A DNA stretch of 10,900 nucleotides from Tannerella sp. (GTDB taxonomy: Bacteria > Bacteroidota > Bacteroidia > Bacteroidales > Tannerellaceae), in the NCBI GenBank assembly GCA_031272655.1, contig JAISTJ010000019.1, positions 1 to 10,900 of the forward strand, given 5' to 3'. The notes beneath the pieces were generated by a model. That model saw only the letters and a list, made by a program, of their open reading frames with translations, had not been told where the DNA came from and did not search any database. Below are positions 1-7,200 of this stretch, piece after piece; the stretch's first letter is position 1; each line of letters begins with the position of its first letter. Made by a program: the position numbers and the translations under genes.

Positions 1-107
1 ATTAGCATGAAAATACCCCAAGCTACCGAAAAGCCCGTAAGAAATGTACGAAGTTTATTTTTCCTCATCGCACTCCCTATTTCTCGTATGTCGTCAAAAT
101 CGAACAT
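1..107 (-). CDS. ABC transporter permease, MacB/FtsX type, N-terminal fragment (cut by window edge)
   Basis: Reading leftward from an ATG at 107-105 gives 35 uninterrupted codons that run off the window. The peptide begins [19 protein letters not shown] and continues into a hydrophobic stretch (about residues 18-35, [14 protein letters not shown]). A short amphipathic lead, then a basic RKNKLRT segment, then the first membrane helix, is the typical start of MacB-like permeases in Bacteroidota. The gene lies directly downstream of an ATPase gene of the matching family on the same strand, separated by a repeat-filled spacer of about 150 bp. The likely role is the inner-membrane half of an ABC complex that extrudes or senses an unknown substrate. 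The periplasmic domain and remaining helices lie outside the window, so the exact subfamily is unresolved. The neighbouring ATG at 118-116 hits a stop after three codons and was rejected. Confidence 0.8.
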   Translation of the reverse strand, partial: MFDFDDIREIGSAMRKNKLRTFLTGFSVAWGIFML

Positions 108-125
108 CAGCAAAGCATAGTTTGA

Positions 126-185
126 AGTTTATGAGTTTATAGTTTATGAGTTTATAGTTTATGAGTTTATAGTTTATGAGTTTAT
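126..185. repeat. Four tandem 15-bp repeats
   Basis: Four identical head-to-tail copies of AGTTTATGAGTTTAT occupy 126-140, 141-155, 156-170 and 171-185. Each unit is itself a near-doubling (AGTTTAT plus GAGTTTAT). The array lies in the spacer between the ABC ATPase stop codon and the permease start, and directly abuts a heptamer array. Identical copies suggest recent slippage or homogenisation. No coding function is visible. Confidence 0.95.
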
Positions 186-186
186 A

Positions 187-263
187 GTTCTCAATTCTCA
201 ACTCTTAATTCTTAATTCTTAATTCTTAATTCTTAATTCTCAATTCTTAATTCTCAATTCTCA
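187..263. repeat. Heptanucleotide tandem array, 11 units
   Basis: Eleven phased 7-bp units of the ATTCTTA / ATTCTCA type fill this stretch exactly, with small variants such as GTTCTCA and ACTCTTA at the left end. On the minus (coding) strand the units read TAAGAAT or TGAGAAT. The unit at 257-263 contains the TGA stop codon of the ABC ATPase gene (261-263), so the array starts inside the gene's last codon and extends away from it. The same heptamer family recurs at 2668-2681, 4087-4210, 9065-9090 and 10459-10486. Confidence 0.95.
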
Positions 264-920
264 ACTAATTATCCCGTCTTGAACGTGAATAACTCTGTCG
301 GTAACGTCTGCAACGGAGGATTCGTGGGTTACAATAATCATTGTCATCCCCTGAGAGCGGTTCACTTCACGTAACAGTTGCATCACCTCTACGGTTGTAA
401 CACTGTCGAGCGCCCCTGTAGGCTCATCGGCGAGTATCACCTGCGGTTTGGCTATCAGCGCCCGAGCTATGGCGACACGTTGCTTCTGACCACCGGACAA
501 CTCACTCGGCAGATGCTCTGCCCAGTCCTTAAGCCCTACACGGTCTAAATATTCCAAAGCTATAACATTTCGCTTTCGTCGTGCAACTCCCTGATAATAA
601 AGAGGCAAAGCTACATTTTCCATAGCATTCTTGAAATTAATCAAGTTGAACGACTGAAAAATGAAGCCTATCATACGATTACGCAGTTCAGCGGCGCGTG
701 TCTCGTTTAATTCCCAAATTAGCTGATTATTAAGAAAATACTCTCCGGCGTCATAAGAATCAAGGATGCCGAGTATATTAAGCAGTGTACTTTTCCCTGA
801 ACCCGAAGCGCCCATCACCGAGACCATTTCGCCCCGTTCAACATTCAGGTTTATCCCCTTCAAAACATGAAGCGGAGTCCCGTTATAATACGTCTTGTTA
901 ATATCTTTGAGTCTTATCAT
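261..920 (-). CDS. ABC transporter ATP-binding protein, MacB/LolD family
   Basis: This 219-residue cytoplasmic ATPase would power a membrane complex. All nucleotide-binding motifs are present: Walker A GASGSGKST (37-45), Q-loop Gln (89, in FIFQSFNL), signature LSGGQ (141-145), Walker B VILADE (161-166), D-loop GALD (169-172) and H-loop His199 in VTHE. The length and the LADEPTGALD segment fit the MacB/LolD/FtsE group, which partners FtsX-like permeases, and one such permease begins just downstream. I chose the ATG at 920-918. A TTG at 926-924 would add two residues and overlap the asnB stop. With the ATG, only two bases separate this gene from asnB (TGA at 925-923), so translational coupling is likely. 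The substrate cannot be told from the ATPase; drug, peptide, lipoprotein or sensory roles all exist in this family. The TGA stop falls within a heptamer repeat. Confidence 0.93.
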   Translation of the reverse strand: MIRLKDINKTYYNGTPLHVLKGINLNVERGEMVSVMGASGSGKSTLLNILGILDSYDAGEYFLNNQLIWELNETRAAELRNRMIGFIFQSFNLINFKNAMENVALPLYYQGVARRKRNVIALEYLDRVGLKDWAEHLPSELSGGQKQRVAIARALIAKPQVILADEPTGALDSVTTVEVMQLLREVNRSQGMTMIIVTHESSVADVTDRVIHVQDGIIS

Positions 921-922
921 CG

Positions 923-2593
923 TCAATATCCGTCGTTATGGACGTCCTTGACGGCTCTGCCGCTGGGATCGTTCATATTACGGAAGGAAGCGTCCCATGC
1001 GAGAGCTTCGGCGGTGGAGCATGCTACGCTCGGTACGCTTGGCACAGAGCGGGCGGCGCTATCGCTCGGGAAATGTTCCTCGAAGATAGTGCGGTAGTGA
1101 TACTCCTCTTTGTTCATCGGCGGGTTGATAGGGAAGCGTTGAGCCGCATGCGCCATGTCATAATCGGAAACGCTGTCCTCGGCAACCCTCTTAAGCGTAT
1201 CTATCCAGCTGTAGCCCACGCCGTCGGAGAACTGCTCTTTCTGCCTCCATGCCACGCTTGCCGGTAGCAGGTCTTCAAACGCCTCGCGAAGGATCTTCTT
1301 CTCGATAACCTTGCCCGGAGCCATCTTCGCTTCGGGGTTGAGGCGCATGGCAACGTCAAGGAACTCCTTGTCGAGGAACGGTACGCGCCCTTCAACGCCC
1401 CATGCCGCCAAACTTTTGTTGGCGCGCAGGCAGTCGTAGAGGTACAGCTTGCTTATCTTACGTAGCGTCTCTTCGTGGAAAGCGCGGGCATCGGGAGCCT
1501 TATGGAAATAAAGGTAACCGCCGAACACCTCGTCTGCGCCCTCGCCGCTAAGCACCATCTTGATGCCCATGCTCTTGATGACGCGCGCAAGGAGGTACAT
1601 CGGGGTGGATGCACGGACAGTCGTAACATCGTAAGTCTCAATATGATAGATAACATCGCGGATAGCGTCCAAGCCTTCCTGTATTGTATAGTTTATTTCA
1701 TGGTGAACGGTGCCGATATGGTCGGCGACTGTCCGTGCCGCTACGAGGTCGGGTGCGCCTTTCAGCCCTACTGCGAAAGAGTGGAGCTGTGGCCACCATG
1801 CCTCTGTCGTGAAGCCGTCTTCTATACGCTTGCCGGCGTAATGCTTCGCTACGGCCGATATGACCGACGAATCAAGCCCGCCCGACAGCAACACTCCGTA
1901 TGGCACATCGCTCATCAGCTGCCGCGAAACGGCGTCTTCAAGCGCTGCCCTCAACTCGGCCCTGTCTGCCCCGTTATCCTTGACGTTCTCATAATCCATC
2001 CAGTCGCGTTTGTACCAGCGTACCGGCTCTTTTTGGGCGCTTGACCATACGTATCCGGGCTTAAACTGGTCATATTCAGTCGCATAGCCTTCCAAACCTT
2101 TCAGCTCGGAGGATACAAGCACGTGTCCATTGTCGTCTTTACCTACATAAAGCGGTATGACGCCGATCTCGTCGCGCGCTATCATGAAGAGGTCTTTCTC
2201 TTCGTCATAGAGGGCAAAAGCGAAAATGCCGCTCAGGTCTTCGATAAAATCAACGCCTTTCTGTTGATACAGGGCAAGAATCACCTCGCAGTCCGAGCCG
2301 GTCTGGAACTCATATTTCCCTTTCAGCCGCTCGCGGATGTCGCGATGGTTGTAAATCTCGCCGTTCACACACAGCGCAACCTTCCCGTCGGGGCTGAACA
2401 AAGGCTGTTTGCCCGACGCAGGGTCAACTATTGACAGGCGTTCATGCGCCATTATCGCCGTTTTACCGCTGTAAATCCCACTCCAGTCGGGTCCGCGATG
2501 ACGGATCCGCTTGCTCATCTTCAGTACCTGCGAACGCAACATGTCGCGCTGCTCATCCGCCCGAATGTTAAATATTGCTGTTATTCCACACAT
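923..2593 (-). CDS. asnB: Asparagine synthetase B, glutamine-hydrolysing
   Basis: The enzyme converts aspartate, glutamine and ATP to asparagine, glutamate, AMP and pyrophosphate in the cytoplasm. The protein has 556 residues, close to the 554 of E. coli AsnB. It starts MCGI, so Cys2 becomes the N-terminal nucleophile of the class II glutaminase domain (about residues 2-190, with RHRGPDWSG and the CVNGEIYNH segment). The synthetase domain follows, with the pyrophosphate-binding loop SGGLDSS at 237-243 and the LSGEGADEVFGGY motif. The C-terminus (PSVACSTAEA...DPSGRAV) also matches the AsnB family. The start is fixed by the need for Cys2. The gene lies 34 bp downstream of gltD and 2 bp upstream of an ABC ATPase gene. 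Its place after gltBD matches a Bacteroides arrangement and suggests joint control by nitrogen supply; that control is inferred from the family, not seen here. Confidence 0.97.
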   Translation of the reverse strand: MCGITAIFNIRADEQRDMLRSQVLKMSKRIRHRGPDWSGIYSGKTAIMAHERLSIVDPASGKQPLFSPDGKVALCVNGEIYNHRDIRERLKGKYEFQTGSDCEVILALYQQKGVDFIEDLSGIFAFALYDEEKDLFMIARDEIGVIPLYVGKDDNGHVLVSSELKGLEGYATEYDQFKPGYVWSSAQKEPVRWYKRDWMDYENVKDNGADRAELRAALEDAVSRQLMSDVPYGVLLSGGLDSSVISAVAKHYAGKRIEDGFTTEAWWPQLHSFAVGLKGAPDLVAARTVADHIGTVHHEINYTIQEGLDAIRDVIYHIETYDVTTVRASTPMYLLARVIKSMGIKMVLSGEGADEVFGGYLYFHKAPDARAFHEETLRKISKLYLYDCLRANKSLAAWGVEGRVPFLDKEFLDVAMRLNPEAKMAPGKVIEKKILREAFEDLLPASVAWRQKEQFSDGVGYSWIDTLKRVAEDSVSDYDMAHAAQRFPINPPMNKEEYHYRTIFEEHFPSDSAARSVPSVPSVACSTAEALAWDASFRNMNDPSGRAVKDVHNDGY

Positions 2594-2616
2594 TTCAATA
2601 TAATTCTTTATTGAGT

Positions 2617-2681
2617 AAATCTAAAATCTAATATCTTAAATCTAAAATCAAAAATCTAAAACTCTTAATTCTTAATTCAAA
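2617..2681. repeat. Degenerate heptamer array spanning the 3' end of gltD
   Basis: Six 7-bp units of AAATCTA type (AAATCTA, AAATCTA, ATATCTT, AAATCTA, AAATCAA, AAATCTA) cover 2617-2658. They pass through a short junction into the ATTCTTA family (2668-2674, then ATTCAAA). Two heptamer families are thus fused in one array. The array contains the gltD stop codon (TAG on the minus strand, 2628-2630) and the last 16 codons of that gene, and it forms much of the spacer to asnB. Confidence 0.85.
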
Positions 2682-4088
2682 ATCAATCCCTGTAGCCGCC
2701 GCCCGTCCCGAAGCCATTGCGCGAACGACAAGGCTTGCGCCCGAGACCGCATCGCCGCAAGCAAACACTTTGGCTGCTGATGTGCGGCACAGGCCGTCCA
2801 CGGCGATATTTTTCCGTCCGTCCACGGCGAGCGACAGCTCTTTGATGACCGTATCCTGAACGGGATTAACAAACCCCATGCTAAGGAACACAAGGTCAGC
2901 GTCGAGCGTCTCTTTCCTGCCGGTAAGCTTCATTTCCGGTCGTCCGCCGTCGGTCGGCGTCGTCCATTCCACTTCCTCGACCTCCACCTGACGGACATGG
3001 CCGTCGGTATCGCCTATGAAACGGTTGGTAGTGAGGCTCCAGCGGCGGATGCAGCCTTCTTCGTGGCTGCTGCTCGTCTTGAGTATCTGCGGCCATTGCG
3101 GCCAAGGCGTCGCGGGGTTGAAATCTTCTGGCGGCTTGGGCATGATCTCTATCTGCGTTACGCTACGGGCGCCCTGACGGTTGGCCGTCCCAACGCAGTC
3201 GCTGCCCGTGTCGCCGCCGCCGATTATCAAAACATTCTTTCCTTTTGCGTTAATTCGCTCATTATCAGGTATTTCAATACCTTCCAAAAAGCGGTTTTGC
3301 TGCCCAAGATACTCAAGGGCGAAGTATATGCCTTTAAATTCGCGTCCGGTAGCTTTCAGGTCGCGCGGTTCCTCGCTTCCAATGGCAAGACAAACAGCAT
3401 CGTAATTGTCTGTTAACTCATTGATACTCAAGTCTTTACCTATATGACAACCGGTACGGAACTCTATCCCTCCGGCTTCCATCAGTCTCAGTCGGCGGTC
3501 TATAATCTGCTTGCCGAGTTTGAAGTTCGGAATGCCGAACCGCAACAGGCCGCCCGCCAGTTCATCTTTCTCAAAAACGGTTACCGTGTAACCTTTGCGG
3601 TTAAGCTGGTTTGCAGCTGTCAGACCCGCCGGTCCGCTCCCTACAACAGCCACTTTCAGGCCGTTACGCACAGGGGAGGCCGGTTTGATGAAGCCTTCGC
3701 GAAACGCCGCTTCTATGATCGAAACCTCGTTTTCGCGGATGGTTACAGGCTCGTGTATGCTGAGGTTGAGCACGCAGCTCTTCTCGCACAGCGCCGGACA
3801 GACCCTGCCGGTGAACTCGGGGAAGTCGCATGTCGAGTCAAGGGTATAAAAAGCGTCTTCCCATCGGCCTTTGAACAGCTGATCCTGCCATTCGGGCTGA
3901 CGGTTGCCTATCGGACAAGCCCAGTGGCAGAACGGTACGCCGCAGTCCATACAACGCGACGCCTGTTGGCGACGGTCGCTGCTGTTAAGAGTCTGCTCAA
4001 CTTCACTGAAGTCTTTAACCCTTTCATATACAGGTCTGTAGCCCGCCTCCTGACGTGGCACAGTTAAAAATGCTCTCGGATTTCCCAT
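2628..4088 (-). CDS. gltD: Glutamate synthase small (beta) subunit
   Basis: This 486-residue flavoprotein passes electrons from NAD(P)H through FAD and iron-sulphur clusters to GltB, where glutamate is made. Visible cluster ligands are C46, C49, C54 and C58 (CMDCGVPFCHWAC) and C87, C97, C101 and C105. The FAD-binding Rossmann motif is VVGSGPAG (148-155) and the pyridine-nucleotide motif is IIGGGDTG (288-295). A second FAD contact, VFACGDAVSG, lies at 441-450. The start MGNPRAFL matches the usual MGNP opening of the family. The core ends at about residue 470. The last 16 residues (471-486) are encoded by heptamer repeats rather than by family sequence, so the tail is probably acquired. The start codon touches the heptamer array that fills the gap to gltB, and no Shine-Dalgarno sequence precedes it. 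Confidence 0.97.
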   Translation of the reverse strand: MGNPRAFLTVPRQEAGYRPVYERVKDFSEVEQTLNSSDRRQQASRCMDCGVPFCHWACPIGNRQPEWQDQLFKGRWEDAFYTLDSTCDFPEFTGRVCPALCEKSCVLNLSIHEPVTIRENEVSIIEAAFREGFIKPASPVRNGLKVAVVGSGPAGLTAANQLNRKGYTVTVFEKDELAGGLLRFGIPNFKLGKQIIDRRLRLMEAGGIEFRTGCHIGKDLSINELTDNYDAVCLAIGSEEPRDLKATGREFKGIYFALEYLGQQNRFLEGIEIPDNERINAKGKNVLIIGGGDTGSDCVGTANRQGARSVTQIEIMPKPPEDFNPATPWPQWPQILKTSSSHEEGCIRRWSLTTNRFIGDTDGHVRQVEVEEVEWTTPTDGGRPEMKLTGRKETLDADLVFLSMGFVNPVQDTVIKELSLAVDGRKNIAVDGLCRTSAAKVFACGDAVSGASLVVRAMASGRAAATGIDFELRIKSFRFLILDLRY

Positions 4089-4210
4089 TCTTAATTTTTA
4101 ATTCTTAATTCTGAATTCTTAATTTTTAATTCTTAATTCTTAATTCTGAATTTTTAATTTTTAATTTTTAATTCTTAATTCTTAATTCTTAATTCTTAAT
4201 TCTTAATTCT
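4087..4210. repeat. Heptanucleotide array filling the gltB-gltD gap, 17 full units
   Basis: Seventeen full 7-bp units plus a five-base partial run without interruption. The units are ATTCTTA (11 copies), ATTTTTA (4) and ATTCTGA (2). The first unit overlaps the gltD start codon (4086-4088) and the partial unit overlaps the gltB stop codon (4209-4211), so the whole intercistronic sequence is repeat. On the coding strand the units read TAAGAAT, TAAAAAT and TCAGAAT. The sequence directly before the gltD ATG is AAAAATTAAGA, an A-rich context consistent with Shine-Dalgarno-independent starts in Bacteroidota. No terminator-like hairpin lies in this gap, so read-through transcription is expected. Confidence 0.97.
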
Positions 4211-7200
4211 AATAATCCCGTGTAACCTCCGCAATCCGTTTCGACAGTTTCTCCATCTGTTCTTCCTGAAGCACTTTCTTGTACTCGATAGGAACGACGG
4301 ATATAAACTCCTCTGAATAGCGGTCCCAGTTGTCAAGCATATCGCTTGCAAGGCGGCTACCGGTATAGTGATAATGTTTGCGTATCAGCTCGTGCAACTC
4401 TTTGCGGGCTGAGCTTTCTTCTATCAGAGACAGTTCGACCATCTCCATATTGCAGTAGTAGTCGAAGTTACCGCGTTTATTCCATACGTATGCGATACCT
4501 CCGCTCATGCCGGCGGCGAAGTTACGTCCTGTCTCGCCGAGCACTACGACCCGTCCGCCGGTCATATATTCGCAGCAGTGGTCGCCGACGCCTTCAACGA
4601 CGGCTATTGCGCCGCTGTTACGCACGCAGAAACGTTCGCCGGCGCGTCCGTTGATATAGACCTCGCCGCTTGTGGCGCCATACATCAGTGTGTTGCCGAC
4701 AATGATGTTATCCGATGCAACGAATGTGGAACGGCTTGGAGGCGAGATACTTATCCTGCCGCCGCTCAAGCCTTTGCCGAGATAATCGTTGGCATCGCCT
4801 TCCAAACGGAAACTGACGCCCTTGACGAGGAACGCTCCGAAACTCTGTCCTGCAGAGCCTTTGAACTTGATATTCAGTGTGTTATCTGGTAATCCCTCTT
4901 CGCCGTAACGTTTGGCTATGATGCCTGAAACCATCGCTCCGACAGCGCGGTCGGTATTGGAGATGGTGTATTCGAGCGACAGCTCTTCGCCTTTCTCGAT
5001 GCACCCTTCCGCCTGACGGATTATTTCGAGGTCTTTGACATTATCAATCTTATGTATCTGGTCTATAGTCTTCCGCAGTGTCGCATCCCTTCCGGGGAAA
5101 AACAGCAACCGGCTGAAATCCAATAGAGATGTCTTGTTGTCTTCCGTCATTGCGAACGAATGTGAAGCAATCCAGTCAGTTAAACCATTCATACCTATTT
5201 TTTCTGGATTGCTTCGTACCTCGCAATGACGCGGGGAAATTAGATCCGTTCTGCCGACAATCTCGTTGAGCGAGCGGAAACCCATCATTGCGAGATATTC
5301 CCGCACCTCTTGGGCGAGGAAAGTGAAATAATTCACAAGATACTCATATTTTCCCCTGAAACGTTTCCGCAGTTCCGGATCCTGTGTAGCGACGCCCACA
5401 GGGCACGTGTTGATATGGCACTTGCGCATCATAACGCACCCGAGCACAATAAGCGCCGATGTAGCGAATCCGAACTCTTCGGCTCCGAGCAGCGCCATCA
5501 GTATGATGTCCCGGCCGGTCTTTATCTGACCGTCGGTTTGAAGTCTCACTTGCCCGCGCAGGCCGTTCAGCACGAGTGTCTGCTGTGTTTCCGACAGTCC
5601 CATTTCGGGCGCAATGCCTGCATAACGGATAGAGCTTAGCGGGGAAGCGCCCGTGCCGCCGTCCGAACCGGAGATGATAATCCTGTCGGCTTTGGCTTTA
5701 GCTACCCCCGCAGCAATCGTTCCTACGCCCGTCTCGGCTACAAGCTTGACGCTTATCTCGGCGTCGGGATTGACGTTCTTAAGGTCGAAAATCAGCTGTG
5801 CAAGGTCTTCTATCGAATAAATATCGTGATGTGGCGGCGGGGATATAAGCGAAATACCCGGTATCGAATGGCGGGTTTTAGCTATAATCTTATCCACCTT
5901 GTAGCCGGGCAGCTGGCCGCCTTCGCCGGGCTTGGCGCCCTGCGCTATCTTTATCTGTATCTCGTCGGCGTTGACAAGGTATTCAGCCGTTACGCCGAAG
6001 CGCCCCGACGCTACCTGTTTGATAGCCGACCGCAACGACAGGCCGTCCTCGCGGGGCTTGAACCTGTCTGGGTCTTCGCCGCCTTCACCGGTATTGCTCC
6101 TGCCGTGTATCTTGTTCATAGCCAGCGCAATAGTCTCGTGCGCTTCCTTACTGATAGAGCCGTAACTCATCGCGCCTGTAACAAACCGCTTCATGATAGC
6201 CTCTACCGGCTCAACATCTTCTATCGCTAATGGCTTATCCGCAAGCTTGATGTTCAGCAGGTCGCGCAGGAAGATGGGGGGGCGGGTTGGTTCGCCGTTT
6301 GAAGTTGTTCCGTTTGAGGTTGTCCTTTCTTCCCCAACCTTAACAAGGTTTTGAACCTTGTTAAGGTTTAATGACGGCACCCCCGATGCGAGGGCGGTGT
6401 ATTCCTTGAATTTGGCGTAATTGCCGGTGCGGGTGGCAAGTTGAAGGGCGGCGATTGTTTCGGGGTTCCATGCGTGGGTCTCGCCGTCTTTACGGTATGA
6501 AAGCAGGCCGTGATTCGGCAATACGCGCAGGGATGGGTCTGTACTCGCCTCAAACAGCCGTCGCGAGTCGTTTGCCACTTCCTCAAGCCCGATACCACCT
6601 ATCCGGCTCTCGACGCCGCCGAAATACCTGTTACACAGCTCCTCGCCGATGCCAACCGATTCAAACAGCTTGGCGCCGCGGTAACTGCGTATAGTGCTGA
6701 TACCCATCTTGCTGATGATTTTAAGTAACCCTTTGCAGATGGCTTTTACATAGTTCTTCTGCGCCTGGTCATAGTCAAGCTGCAGTATCTTCTTTTTCAC
6801 AAGGTCGTCGAGCGCTGCGAACGCCATGTAAGGGTTGAGGGCGCTCGCCCCGTACCCAAGTAGTAATGCTGCGTGCATCACTTCGCGCATCTCGCCCGTC
6901 TCCATTATCAACGCTGTCTGCACCCGTTTCTGGACGGAAATAAGATGGTGATGAACGGCGCTCACAGCTAACAATGACGGAATGGGTGCAAGTCCCCCCG
7001 CATCGCGGTCGCTTAGGATAATGTAGTTAAACCCGTCTGTAACAGACTGTTCCGCTTTACGGCACAACTCCTGAAGAGCCTCTTCCAACCCATAGCATCC
7101 GCGCGTTACATCATATAATATAGGCAGCTTGATACTCCTGAAACCTTTGTACCGGATATTACAAAGTATGTCTAACTGTGTGTTTGTCAGCACCGGATGC

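Noticed and set aside
1475..2044. Long plus-strand open frame (189 codons) opposite asnB
   Set aside because: It lies wholly antisense to a gene with full family motifs, has no promoter or plausible start context, and shows no recognisable domain. Long antisense frames are expected opposite G+C-rich codons.
187..4210. CRISPR-like reading of the repeat arrays
   Set aside because: The units are 7 or 15 bp, head to tail with no unique spacers, and no cas gene is present. These are microsatellite-type arrays.
6336..6368. Inverted repeat as a transcription terminator inside gltB
   Set aside because: No T-run follows it on the coding strand and it lies within an intact open frame, so it should not end the transcript.
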